From Eudorina sp. 2006-703-Eu-15 (taxonomy: Eukaryota > Chlorophyta > Chlorophyceae > Chlamydomonadales > Volvocaceae), in assembly GCA_003117195.1 (NCBI GenBank), contig BDSI01000026.1:738397-802396 (forward strand): DNA of 64,000 nt, given 5' to 3'. The position numbers and the translations under genes are program-made. Positions 11,001 to 24,500 of this stretch are shown here, one piece after another. Every line of letters starts with the position of its first letter. The stretch's first letter is position 1. A model generated the notes under the pieces. The model was not told the origin of the DNA. It worked only from the letters and a program-made list of their open reading frames with translations, and searched no databases.

Positions 11001-14000
11001 GTACATACACAAGTGCGTGTGCGTGGCTGGGCTGCTGAGTAAACGGGATCGGGTTTGTGGGACTATGAATGAAGACGACTCACCAGAGTGGACCAGGGGC
11101 TCACGGTCGGTGCGAACCAGTTGAATGGGAAGATCATGACCTTCCGGCGATAGGTGTCCCATTGCTTGTACAGGGCCGGGTCCGTTTTCTGCGCGCAGGT
11201 ACATACATACATGTACGTGCGCGCCAGACCGCGCGCGCGGCACAGCGTGATGCGGATTGCGTGGTGCGAGACCAAAGCAGCGCGATTGCGTGCGGTGCTT
11301 GATCAGGCGTGTCGGTGCAAACCGTTAGTGTCTTTGCTTTGCTTAGCTGTGGTAGGTAAAAGTTCATCTCACGATGCATCCGCACCGTACGTGTGACCTC
11401 GCTCATCATCCAGGGCAATAAAAGCGGCCGCCGGCAGGGGGTCAGTGGCAACGTCTCAGGCACCCGCGCGCATTAATGCCGGAATATTCTGGCTGCAATG
11501 GGCGCGCGGCCGCACGCACACGCTCGCGTGTGGTCTGCGGTGCGTGGGCGAACTGGCGTCACGTCAGTTCTTCGTTCATCCTCGCACACCGACCTGCAGG
11601 TACTCCTTAGCGAGCTCTACCAGGGCATACATCTCACGGTCCAGGTTATAGCCGTTGGCGTAGCCGGTCTTCAGATTGTACAGGCCGTACTTGGCCGTCG
11701 TACCGACGCACGGGATGTCCACATCGAACACCAGGTTGCTCTCCCGTTTGAATGTCATCTGATTGAACGAGCATACCTGAGAGGATTACGGCAATAACAC
11801 GCTGGGAAGCAAGCAATAACGAACGAATGGCGTGGCGCCCCGAGGTGCGCATGTAATCACCCTGACACTTCATTCGTTCTTACAATTCCATGTAAAGGCG
11901 CGCTAGCTACGTAGGCGCGCACGCCTGTGTAAGCAACCCAAAGCAAAACGATGAGCAGCGATCCATCCAGCTAATCCAGCCGCCGACAGCCTCCCCGCCG
12001 AGTACCAACGCACATTGTAGAAGCGCTCAACGGTGGCGACGATTGCGGCATCGTCCCCGTTGTCATAGTAGAACTCTTTGACCTTCTCCGCGCTGATCTT
12101 TGGCGCGATACCGCAGCGGGTGCTCTTGAAGACGAAGGTGAGGGAGCTGATCTGCTGCTGCTGCCCGTTGATCACAAAAAGATCCTGCAGGGGATAGATA
12201 TATGCCGTACATACATACGTGGGGAGTGAGCAATGGCTGTCGTAAACGCATAAGCGCCTAATAAATGCCAAGCTCCGTCGTAGGCATGAACACTGTACCG
12301 CGCGAAAGTTGCCGTACCAGGTGTAGTACCAACCTTGTCGGTTTTCTTGCCGATCACAATCGGGTCCTCCGCGGACGCGAGGACCTGCTCCAGGCGGTAC
12401 AGGTTCAGCGCGCGCAAGACATCCATCAGCGTCGTGACCTCCTGCAGGGTGCGGCGGGTGCCGTGGAAGTCCAGCACCATGCGCCGGGCCGCCTCGTGCT
12501 GCTCGCTCAGCAGCCGGCGGCTTGACGACGACAGGGTGGCACCTGCACATACATGTGCATAAGCCGGCGGAGGCACGGACAATCCGTCAAACCAAACGAA
12601 TGTAATATGAAATATCACCGATTACTACAGTTCGTTACCACCACCCATTACTAGCTATCCATCATTATTTTTTTTATGTAACCGTTACAAGGTGGACCCT
12701 TATTAGTCCCTTATATCCGTAATTTATTATGACCGGCCACCGCTGCCGTCGATGTTGACCTTCCGTACCCAAGCCTGATGGCCGTGCCTACCTAGACCTA
12801 GCACGCCGAGCACATCCGCTTGTTCGCTGGACAACTGTATGGTGATGCTGGTCTGCACAACGTCGCCCGTTTTTAGGTAGGCGCCCTTGGCGCCGAAGTC
12901 GACGCGCATGGGGGTGCCCGAGCTGCCGTCCGCCGTCTCTCCGGAGAGCATGTGGAAGATGTCAGGGGGGGGAGCCGCCAGCCCAACCGAATATGGGTCC
13001 GGAGCCGCGTTGGAGGTGTACGTGATGACCGTGCCTGCATCGATACACCATGACAATGAGAACACGTATGGCCCTTTCATAGATTCAAATGCACATATCT
13101 AGGTAGACAGCTAGCAAGAATTCTTAATGTCATGCTCCAGCATGATACTGAAGCACCATGTCAGGCACGTCGTCACAGACAAGACGTGCAAGCTGGCCGG
13201 CAAGCAACAATGGTGAGTACTGCAAATGAATGCTGCTGGTGTATATAAAGGCACTGAGCGATGAAGCCCCCACATGATTATCGCTGGTTCAGGACAGCGA
13301 GCTAGGCACGCAGTCCGTACATGTCATGGTAGAATACATGGTAGAATACATATAAAGTATGTGCATATTATTAATGTTGCAATTTCTGAGCACGTGTATC
13401 GATCTCACCCTGGACGTAGATTTTGACATCCACCTGATCTGACTCCTGCGCAAGTGCGCCTGCCGGCCAGCGTACGAAACAGAAACAGCAGGAAACAGCA
13501 GGAAACAGCAGGAAACAGTAGGACGAAGCATGTCATTTATTTCTAATAATAAATATCTATAACAAAATCTGTAAATTTCCGAAGTGCTATTCAAGGTTAA
13601 GGTTTTTGCACGCTTTGGTAAAGCACGCACGTGACTCAAAATAAATACATGCATGAATGAGCAGAGCCGTTTTGAACTGCAGCAATGCTTGTGCCCCAAA
13701 AGCAACGGCAATTATAAAAAATGAACTTCTTTAGTGAATTTTATGAAAAGTTGAAGCATTCTGTTCGAGCCAGGCGCCAGTGTGCACAGGATATACATCT
13801 TGGAATCTGCTTTGGGCTGTGATAAGGACGCAATATGAAGGGAGTGGATTTATGCGGATGGCATCTTTGCGTGTGACCCGCTGTTGGTGCCCTACCTGGC
13901 GCCCTAGCTCCACGTCGTTCCCCGCCCAACACACGACGACGCACGTACCTGCGCTAAGGGCGAGACAGCAGACTCCCGCATAGAAGGCCGCGAACAGAAG

Positions 14001-14015
14001 TTCCCGCCGAGCCAT
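8030..14015 (-). CDS. VMP/gametolysin-like pseudoprotease, copy 2 (active site lost)
   Basis: Full 13-exon member, 696 residues. Exons in transcription order: 14015-13949, 13459-13409, 13034-12792, 12542-12334, 12184-12014, 11776-11594, 11188-11084, 10677-10578, 10458-10307, 9870-9665, 9129-9055, 8883-8611, 8285-8030. The start follows MARRELLFAAFYAG, a signal peptide like those of its neighbours. The frame is open and splice sites are canonical, so it is not a decayed pseudogene. Where the paralogues read VVFQELG-HNIGLAH, it reads LLTSTLG-HNMGLSN. Metal-ligand Gln, catalytic Glu and third His are replaced by Ser374, Thr375 and Asn384; only His378 and Gly381 remain. DEYGD after the site is DMFGD, but DPMG is kept. 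The C-terminus keeps DGIDNDCDGLIDQNDPDC and a Pro/Arg-rich tail. Inferred: a catalytically dead secreted matrix or binding protein, or a decoy. Confidence 0.9.
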
Positions 14016-14984
14016 CCCTGCAATTGAGATCCTGGCGCAGCGGCTAGGGTTTAGGGTGTAAGCTGACGTGCCGAAGCGATCAATGTCGCGCGCGTGCAGT
14101 CCGCAGCGGGCGCCTCTCGTTCGATTGACGCATGAGCGTGCAGGAAAGCCCGTGAAAGCATACCGCGCTACGTATATAAATATTTCTTCTCAATTATTTG
14201 TGACCCGTCCCCTACTTGCGGTTCGGCACCGGTCGTACACACCGGCTCATGGCAGCAGCCGCTCCGTATTCGTCCCCGGAAACTCTTCTGCGGAGCAGAG
14301 CTGTTCTTCGGCACGGCATATGACGTAGTTTTTAAGTTTGAAGAAACTTGGCTATAAGGGTAATTTTGCTTTCAGAGCTTCTGGGTTACTTTCAGTTACT
14401 TCGAGTTATGTGGGTCCGTTTAGGGGACGTGACAGGACACGGTAGCGGCACACACGTACACGAAAGATTTGGCTCCAATGGGATTTAAGTTGTGGCCTGA
14501 AAAAGGTATTTTAAGCGATGTGCACTTATTGACAGTAAGCTTACAATCGACTTGTCGTTTGGAAAGCGGACGTTTTTCACGTAGCTCGGAGCACACCATG
14601 AACCACGTTCTTTCAAAAAATAAATATATGGTTATGATGTTGGACTCAATTGAAGAGACGCCGGTCTGGCTGGAAGGGTAGTAAATGCTTGCATGTACAA
14701 CTGTCAACCAAAACGCACGCGATTTCGTCGGCGGGCGCGCATTTATTATCTAATAAAATAAAATTTATGCCCTGAAGGCGCTGGCAGCATTAAAGGCGTA
14801 GTTTTATAGTTTGATTTACAATGCGGCGAACTTGGCGGACGCCGAGCAAGAACCTCAGCAGGTTTGCTACGAGACATCCTAGAAAATAAAGAACAATGTC
14901 AATTTTAAACCCAAAAGTCTACCTGGTCGTGTTCACCATGTCGGGTCATGAGGCGCCCGAACGGATCGCGCCGGTTACGTTTCG

Positions 14985-15080
14985 TTAACTCCGACCGGGC
15001 GGACCAGAGCGCTCGTCGGCGTCTCATCTCATCAACCCCTACCAGCCACCACACCCGCCAGGATTGCCTCTCGCTCCTGG
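14985..15080 (-). repeat. SINE family A remnant
   Basis: The - strand carries the family-A core in order: GAGAGGCAATCCTGGCGGG, GGTAGGGGTTGATGAGATGA, GACGCCGACGAGCG and CCGCCCGGTCGG. This matches 18380-18570 and 19150-19330. The tRNA-like head is missing. Confidence 0.65.
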
Positions 15081-16084
15081 AATGAAACCGCACCAGACTC
15101 ATCGAATCACTTGGCGGGGATGTATCCATGAACGAAGCGTGGTTCATTCCGCGGTGGACTCCATTCCGCCGTTAAACACCCACCACATACACCCACAGCT
15201 TAGCCATCACGCACCCCGTTACCAGGCAGTGTTACAAGCATGGATCCCAGTACGAGTGCACGGCTGCATGTTGCCCTGCAGTACTATTTGCTTATTGCGT
15301 GCTTGGCGGCGGCACGCTGAACATGAAGGCACCCATCTGTTACATACATCTGCCATGGGACAGGTAATAAGGGAGGGAGCTTTTGAAGAACAAAACACTA
15401 CGTCTACATTACACATCACACACAACTGCTCGACCGGCATCCAATCATTCTGCTCACCGCGCGCAGCAGGCACAGAGATTTGCTCCGAGATGTACCATAC
15501 ATACGAGAGAACGTACGAGATGTAAACAATCAACCAGCAGATCCCGCCACTGGCAATAAATGATTAGTTCCGTTTGCAGCAGAGCAGACAGCAGCGCAGC
15601 TTGATGGCGATTGCCACTAAGGCGGTGTTTACCGTCCATTGTCCGTACGCCGCAGCGGCGCGTGTGCCCAAGCACGCTCGTACGCGTACCCAGGCACACC
15701 AAAAATCTTACGCGCACCAACCACTGAATTATTCATCAACAATCCCGTCAAACGTAAGCTCGTGGGTGGGTCAAGTGTAATCTGATTGATTCATAGCAGT
15801 AGTAGTGGCTTCCCTGCGCACTTGCTATGTTCCCAGGAGGCGTTCACCGACCTAATCCGTCCATCTAGCTAGAATCAATCCCGATCAATCCTATTCCACC
15901 TTATTTTGTTTGGCTGGCACACGGTTGTCGGGATGCGCGTGTAGCGGTACTGATGACCGGCGGCGGCTGATGACGTGACTCGCACGCGAGATGGACTCTA
16001 CCTTGCTGGATGGGGAGGACTCCTACTGGCTCGGTGGATGGATGGAGAGCGAGGCATCCCACATGCTGGCCTCTCACCGATGGC

Positions 16085-16222
16085 CCACGTACGCACGGGG
16101 TCCACTGTAACATCAATAATGATACTGGGCACGCTTTCGTTTTTCCATTGTGTGGTTAGCCACGCATGGAGCCTACGTACGGCTGGCACCGATGATGATC
16201 CACGGGGTCCACTGTAATACCG
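16085..16222 (+). repeat. Two SINE family B 3' ends
   Basis: GGGGTCCACTGTAACATC followed by AATAATGATA (about 16098-16130), and GATCCACGGGGTCCACTGTAATACC at 16198-16222, both in + orientation just downstream of the copy-3 stop codon. Confidence 0.6.
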
Positions 16223-16267
16223 ATGATCCAATGATATTGCTGGGCACACAGGCAGGTAGGCCTCACA

Positions 16268-19200
16268 CTATCTACCGGTTGACGGTCTCAGCTTCAGCGG
16301 CGGAGGGCGCGCAGACGCGCGTGGGGGCCTGACAGGCGGTGGTGGCGACGGCAGATCCGGGACATCCGGTCGTGCGGGCTGCCGGGGCCTCCGAGGATTG
16401 GGCGGGGGTCGAGGCGAGGGCGGCTGACGGGGTGGCGGCGGGCGCGGCGAGGGCGGGGGTGGCGGGCGCGGCGAGGGCGGCGGCGGCGAGGGCGGGCGCG
16501 GCGGTGGCGGGCGTGGCGGTGGCGACGGCGGCATCGGCGGCGGTGGCCGCAGCTTGGGGTTGCAGTCGGGGTCGTCCATGTCGACGAGCCCGTCACTGCG
16601 GGTTGGTATGATTATTGAGGGTTGGTATGCATCGGGGCGTGTTGTCGCATTTTTCCTTTATTTTGTGCCATGCATTGTAAGTCAAGGCCGTGCAAGCTAT
16701 AACACTCATTTCGAGGGATTCCGTTCAGCGCCGACCGACTATTACTCAGTTTCCGCCGGAACCGGAAGTGCGTGACGTACATGCTTACGTCCGAGCGAAG
16801 GGTCGCGGGAAGTTGGACTACTGCTTTTCTTTCACGTACAAACATGTACAGCATATAATTACGTCAATTTGTGTCATGAAGCTATCTATCTATGCCGTAC
16901 AGCGAGCTACCTACATGTAACGGCATGCACGAGTGTCAGTAATAATGGCTAGCTACAGCATGCACGCAAGCAACCGCTCAAGCACCCATCGACGGACGGA
17001 ACGCGCACCAGTCGTTGTCGATGCCGTCCGCGCATGAGGAGCCTCCGGCCGCCTCCACAGTGCGCAGGAAGCGGCACACTGTCACGGTGGCCGCCCGCGC
17101 CGACTTGGACTTGAGCGTCACCGTGATGCTGCCGGCGGCGACCTTTGACCCGAAGCCCGTGAGGTTCTGCGTGAAGGAGGCGTTCAGTCTGCCCCAGCCG
17201 CCCACCTCCGCCCCCGGGTCGTCGGACAGCATCGTCAGCACCATGGGCTGGTTGCCATATGCCGTGGCGATGCCGTTGGCGGTTTCATTGAACTCATGGA
17301 TCCTGCGGGCGGCAGTGCGTGGTCGGATGGAGCAACGGATGCACATGCATATATGTACTTTTGATTAAAAGCATACATGGATGACGGTCGTTGACAATCC
17401 ATTTATTACCGGGCCCCGTAACCCGTGTGCGCAGGTGTAGCCTAGTGTTCGGTAACCGGAAATGCGTGTCACGCACTCAAGCGCGGCTGCTTTCCATTGC
17501 GCAATGCCGCTGGTGATAGATATGTCCACGCACGCACCTGCTGGATCAATGCGGCACGTATCTCGTCACCCGTCTACAAACTCCATCCCTTACGTACTGC
17601 AGCAGTGCTAGCTGGACTCCGTCATGCACGCACTTCTGTGTGCGAGTAGTGCCCTCCACGCAGCCATCCGTCCACCATGACATGCACCTACCTACCTATA
17701 TACATCGGTGATCCCTCTGGGGTCCGCTGTAACGTTCATTCATTCATATGTACACATGCGTATCCGCCGTCTCTTACCACACGCGGTTGTTCAGCTCGTC
17801 TCGCAGTCCGGAGTCGTAAGCCCCAGCGGCATTCTGGCGGACCCTGCACGCGGGTAGTCCATACCGACGGTACATACCCTGTCACGTTCATTCATTCATT
17901 CATACCGACATCGATGTATGCGCCTGGTCTGTTCGATCAGGTACGTACTACACAGGTACGTACGGAGGGCACTCGGCAATGCGCTCTCAGTCCAAGTACC
18001 TACCTGTACGACACGAAGAGCGCCCGCTGTTTTGATGACGAGGTGTCTCCGACAATCGTGTTGGTTGGGTCCGTGACAATCCGCAACATGTTTTGCTTGT
18101 TTGTGGCCATGGCAGGGAGAACGAATTCGCGAGGTACGCCTGGGATGAGGTCGGAGATTGCATTGAGGTGACCATTGGCGATGGGAGACGACCATCCAGC
18201 CTTGTACGACTGCGGATACAGATTTCACAGCAGGATGCACGGAAAGTCGTTCTTTGCAAAATAACAAATTTTAATGATAATAAATATAATAAAATATAAC
18301 AACAAAAACCTAACATGCTGTCCAGAGATCCGGGATTCGAATCCCGGCTCCCCCGCTGCCATGTGGTTCGTTCGGCGAGTCTGGCGCCGTTTCAGAGGCA
18401 ATCCTGGCGCGCTGGTAACCTGGATGGTGCGTTGGCCGATGTATGGCTGCATGACCCCCCGGCGGGTGATGGAGGATGGGTGCGCAGTCGTTGATAGGGG
18501 TTGATGAGATGAGGCGCCTACGAGCTATCTGGCCCGTTGGAACGCCTACCTAGTCGGGACTCGCTCGGGTCCACCTTGTAATGGCTACTATTATTCTTCG
18601 TTTTTCAGCCATTGCAAAGGGATGGAGGAGAGTGCTTCATCAGTGGTATATCCGTTGGGGCCATCGCTCCCCGCGTTCAGCACGCAGCCCTCACTTGGCA
18701 AGCTAGCGTAATCGTAGCACCGCCGTGTGCGGGCAGGCCCCATCCATGCATAGGGTTGCAAGCATTGCCACCGATAGATGACGACACGCGCGCCGGGGTC
18801 GGTCGTCCGCTTGAATCATATATACATGTACACATACACGTACGTACCTGGGCCGCATTCAAGCATCCGATGGTCTTTTCCACGCTAGGAACACTAATGG
18901 AGCCCATGGGATCGGATGGGTCGCCGTACTCGGCCCGCGTGCAGTTGATGGCGTCACAGACGGTCCTGCTGGAGTGGAGTAGACCGATGTTGTGGACTGC
19001 ATGCAGCAACAAAAAAGTAGCCAAACAAAGCCTAAATAAGGGGGGGTCGTCTAATGGGAAAGACACTGGCATTCTGTCCAGATAGATATAGAGATCCGCG
19101 GTTCGACTCCCGGGCCCCTCGCTCCCCGCCGTGTGGTTCAGGGGGGTTCCAGGAGCGGCAATCCTGGCGCGCTGGTAACCTGGTGTTGGCCGGTATATAT

Positions 19201-21547
19201 GGACTCATACCCCCCCCCCCCGCCCGCGGGTGGTGGAGGATCGATGGGTGCGCAGTCCTTGGTAGGGGTTGATGAGATGAGGCGCCTACGAGCTATCTGG
19301 GTCCGTTGCTTGGAGCACCCGGTCGAGACTCGCTCGGGTCAACCTTGTGACGTACGATTACAAAATAAACAACTAACGAAGGCCGGTGCATGCGCGATGG
19401 ATGGAAAACGTACGCAGCATACTAATTAGTGCGTATAAGCTCGCCGGGTGCGTGGCACCCACGCTTCATCGGCCGCACCCTCACGCAGCAATGACATGTA
19501 TGAATGTGCGTATGTACCGATATGGAGCGGTAATGTATATTAGATTGTATACTTGCCCCGCCGGTGGCTCTGTTATTAGCTGTGTGTGGTAAGATAAACC
19601 CATCTGCTGCACCGACCACACCACCATCGCGCACCGAATTCCTGGAAGACGACTGGCATGGTGAACCCCTGCTCCGATAGATTAGGGGCCAACCACAGGC
19701 TGCAGCTTGCACCAGGGGAGCAGCCAATGTTCGCCTGCGCGCAACGAACCCGTCACACAGCACGACGTATGGCCCAGCCAGTAGTATACACCGCGGGGTC
19801 CGCTGTAACATCCTAATAATAATACAACATACATACACCACCACCGCCTACGAGCTATCTGGGCGCGTTGGAACGTCCGGTCGAGCGGAGCTGAGGCAGC
19901 ACCATTATTGATACGCACGGCGGTCGCATCGCTCGGTTCAGTACGGCACGATGCGTACGGCGGGTAACATACATTACACAAACAAGAGCCAGGAAGGGGA
20001 TGCATGCATGGGGACTTGCTTCCTTGCAACGGCGGCGTACGTGCGCTTGTGAAGATAGGTCCGTTCCAAGCAATAATATCGGAAGAAGTAGTACCAGCGC
20101 GGACGACAACAGAGTTATTATTAGTTATTGGCAGGATGAGCTTCCTGAATCAAACGCACATGTTTGATACTTGTTCTACCTATCTACCTGATCACGAAAG
20201 CAAAGCCAGCAACAATGCAACGAAATCTTCAGGCTCCGCGATATATAGCGGACGCGCTCACGCAAGAAATGCACTCTCCCGTGATGCATGGTGGCTTGGA
20301 TGGGCGGGAAATAAAGAGTCAGCGCTCCAGCCGATCGAGAGAGATAGAGTGCGTGGTCACGGCCTACACGGCCGGGTGCTTGCTGGGAAGCCTTGCTTGC
20401 TTTGGTCATATGAGAGCCGCCGCCGGCGTCTTTTCTTTTCGAGCCTTTATTTTATTCATGGCATTGCGTGCAGACGCAGGCACTGTTTGCTTGCGTGGCC
20501 TCGCTTGCTTGATTATTGCCACGACCAAGCAGTATACAGTAAACCTAACGGGCGTTAGCAAGCTACGTGTCCACCTTGTAACGGTTACATTACATATAAG
20601 CTACGTACGTAACAACCCTGCCTGTTTTTCCCGACCGCACACTGCGTGGCTGCTAAGCCATATATACATGCATGATGTGTGTACGGTACGTACGTAGCAG
20701 CTTTACGCAATTCCGTCCGTCCGTCAGGCGCCGGCGGCCGCCATCCTTACCAGGCCATACCAGGAAGCGAGGTCAGGTTTGAACCAGTTGAACGGCCAAA
20801 TCAGGATTTTCCTGTTGATGGTGTCCCATTGCCTCGCCAACGTTGGATTGGTTTTCTGCGTTTGCATGTATGCAGCGGTTCGCATGCACGTACGGGACAA
20901 AAGGCGCCGACGGATGACATGCAGGGTCAACTGTAACATCAATATTAATATAATAATAACGAATAAAATAATAATAATAACATGTAATATGAATGAATGA
21001 ACGTTACAGCGGACCCCAAAGGGATCGACGGTGTATACCAGGGCAAGCCCCACCAGGCCCCACCGCCGAAGGCGGCAAGACACCTACACACCTCAACGCC
21101 GCAATAAAAATAACACCGGGCCATGACCCCACCCAGACAGACCCTGAAGCAAGCAGAGGCGCACAGCGGGGCAACACTACCAAAGGGATAGGCACAGCAG
21201 CGGGCGGGATCCCCAGAAGTGGATAAAGCCAAGCACAGGGAAGGTCGCCCACACAGGCACCTCATTACCCAGCTATCTACCACCACCCCTGAAGTAATAT
21301 GTATGTAGGCACGCACGAGTGCGTATTACTTGGACGAGCGATTCCCACGCACGCACCTCCAGGTACTCGCGGGCACTGTCAACCAGGCCGCGCAGGGCGG
21401 TGCTCATTGTGCCGCCATTCACAAAAACATTTTTAAGGTCGTAGTAGCCCTCAATGCTCCAGCCCGCGCAAGGGATATCTGCATCAAACACCAGGTTGTT
21501 CTCGCGCTTGAAGGTTACTTGGTCGTACGAGCAGGCCTGCGCGCGGC

Positions 21548-21584
<37 letters not shown>

Positions 21585-24500
21585 GCACATGCATACACAC
21601 CGACAACGCTGCAACTGAACAAATGTGTACGTGTATGTGAGGCATGTGTACATATGCACGCAAGCGCTCACTTGTAACCGTTGTTTCGTGGATGGACCCA
21701 GTTAGGTTTCGTTGTTGAGCGCAACAAAGGAAATGAATGCAGGTAGGCCGCCGTGGAGCGATCGAGCGAGAGAGTGCGGTTTGGAACAGCGGTAGTCAGC
21801 AGCAGCGGAGGTAGCGGAGGAAGAAAGCTGTACGTGTGTTCTGCGGGCTGCTGCCGTACCGACCGTACCTTACAAACCCTAGTGTGTCCCTGTAAATGAA
21901 ATGTTTTTTGCCCCCTTATTTCCCAGCATGACCAACAAAATCATTAAACGATGCAGTCAGCAAGCAACAGGCCGAACGAAACAGCGTACATTGTTACACA
22001 GTAATCCAACACTACTCGCAGACCGCACACGCACCGTTGCACCGTTGTACATCGTCGGTCACGCATCTATCGTTACATGTCAAGTGCGAAGAAAGAGACA
22101 TACGTACAAGGACCACTCACATTGAAATAACGCTGCATTGTTGCGACGATGTTGGCGTTGTCGCCGTTGTCGAACCACCACTGGCGCACAATGTTGGCGT
22201 TGAGTGCAGGCTTGACGCCGCAAGCGGTGCTTTTAAACACAAAAGTCATCGATTTGATGTGCTGCTGCTGGCCGTCGACTACCCACAGATCCTGCGGAGT
22301 TCGTTCCGGAGGCGACGGGTGCGTTCATCACATGCATACTAACAGCGAGGCGGACTACAGGCGCGCTCGGCCGTCCTCCCGTGCCGGACGGGCCCGCCTG
22401 ACGGGATGCCCCAGCAGGGTGTTGAAATTTGTGTTTAGGAACACTGGCATATAGGCTGTTGAAGGTAAATAAAAGCAACCCGGCTTGTGAATGTAAAAGG
22501 ATGTAAAGTGAAGACTGCCCCAGGGTCGACTGGATTCACTGTCCGCCCTTCAAATTCTGACAGATGGCTGCTACATATTATGTTCCACACCTCCGAAAGT
22601 TGTTCTTTTACAGCAATGATTGCATGTCAATTTTTTTATAATGTAACCGTTACAAGGTGGACCCGTATCCCGACCGGGTGTTCCAACGGGCCCAGATAGC
22701 TCGTAGGTGCCGCGTCAATTTGTTACTTCATATGAAATCTACTCCGTAGGGATGTCGCTTGTGAAGCACTACAGCTGCAACTTAACCGCACAGCTGAAGT
22801 TAAGTCTACCGGTAGTTAGTTAGAAGATGCTCCGAAGAAAATACTGAGCGGATAAGTCGTGTACTAAGATAGGGCCGTTCCCATTTCGTTCCTGTTTCGT
22901 TCCTGTTTCGTTGCTGTGTTTAAAAACGGCACTTCGGAGCTCGTCCACTGAGTGTTTCTATCATTATTCTATCCACCCACCTTGATGGACGCAGCCCGCC
23001 GAACAACGACCGGTGAGTCAGCAAAAGGAACTTGATCCAACTGATACACGTTTAGGGCCCTCAAGAGGTTCAGCAGAGTCGACACCTCCTGCAGCGAGCG
23101 GCGGGTGCCGTGGAAGTCCAGCACCATGCGCCGGGCCGCCTCGTGCCGCTCGCTCAGAAGCCGGCGGCGTCCGGAGGATTCCACCCCCGCAGCTGTATAT
23201 GCGCGCGCTCAAGCACGCGGGGTTGCGTGGACCAACAGACAAGGGGCGGCGAGGGGTCATGGCACAGATTGGACGGACCAGGCGGATCATCGTGTGCATG
23301 CGGCGGCGGGTATGACGGCATGCAAAAGCAAGGATCACCGGCTTGTGGCATGCTGCTTTACGTCCGGCGTGCGTGTGGATGGGTCGGTGCCCTAAAGAGC
23401 TCCGGCACATGAACCCAGCAGCAGCGGGCCTTTGCCTCAGCCACGTGTGCATGTATGTGTTACATGGTAGGGGTGCATAATCCCATACCGTAGAGTACAC
23501 GCAACTACCCATACGGGCCGCAGCGCCAAGGGCACGCACGCAAAGAACGCCCAAGATCAGAGCGCGGTGCATGATGACGCGCGCTGCACAAGAGGGCAGT
23601 GCGCCGCGCCATGCTCCGTGCTCTTATCTTAGCATCCAAATCGGACAACTGAGTTGCGGAGGGCCCAAATGCGCTTCGAGAGCCTTGCCAAACGAGCCGG
23701 GTGCCTCAGCCGTGTCCGCTGGGCGGGTATCTATGCACGCACTTGGCTTGCCGCCCAGGTTGCTTGCGAAATACCGTAACCAATCTCAACTGCCGACGAC
23801 ATTGCTTTGATCTAGATACCATCGCACCGTCCGTCGGCCGGCCAGTAGATAGATTGTAAGTATATGGAGCTTACCTAGGCCGAGGAGATCGAGGACTTCC
23901 GCTTGGGCTGCGGACACTTTCAGCTGGAGCCCGGTTTGTACGACATCACCCGTCTGCAGTGACGATCCCTTGTCGCCAAAGTTGACCCGGATCGCGGTTT
24001 GGCGCTGAGAAACGCTGAGGGAGGCCGACTGGTCGTACTCGTTGTTGTCGACCAGGTAATAGGAGACGTCCGGGGGGCTCCCGGTGCTGACGTCCGCCGC
24101 TTCATCAGCAGAGTTGGCGTCGGGGCGCTCGTGTGACATGCGGACCACCACCGTAGCTGTGTTGGTGGGGTTGGGTTGGGTCGGGTCGGTTTGGGTTGGG
24201 TTGGGTTGGGTCGGGTTGGGTCGGGTCGGGTTGGGTCGGGTTGGGTTGGGTTGCGGGGTACGTCAATGGGTACTTGCTTCATTCACTGGCAGTGCCGCGA
24301 AACGCGAGGGGTATGCTTGCTTACCCTGGACATACACTGTCACAGTTGCCGCGACGCTGCTGCCGCTGCTGCTCTGGACTCCCAAGACGCCTGTGGAGTG
24401 CAATTTTGGAGTTACGCACGAAGTGGGGCGGCAACAACTGGATTCGCCGCACGCGGGGTCCACTGTAACAGGACTCCTCAGATGCAGTAGTGTGCAAGCT

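Larger units (their letters stand above)
14016..16267. other. Spacer between protease copies 2 and 3
   Basis: About 2.25 kb holding the 5' flank of copy 2 and the 3' flank of copy 3. No gene recognised. It contains a family-A SINE remnant on - (14985-15080) and two family-B 3' ends on + (about 16085-16120 and 16185-16222). A TTTAGGGT motif at about 14048 is a single short telomere-like match only. No convincing TATA box or shared upstream element was found. Confidence 0.6.

Noticed and set aside
8030..14015. Calling copy 2 a pseudogene
   Set aside because: The active-site residues are lost, but no frameshift, stop or broken splice site is seen in 13 exons. It is described as a pseudoprotease instead.
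19034..19120. tRNA gene with D-arm-like and T-arm-like sequence
   Set aside because: The anticodon stem-loop is poor and the tRNA-like part continues into a body shared with the 18318-18592 copy, so it is the head of a SINE.
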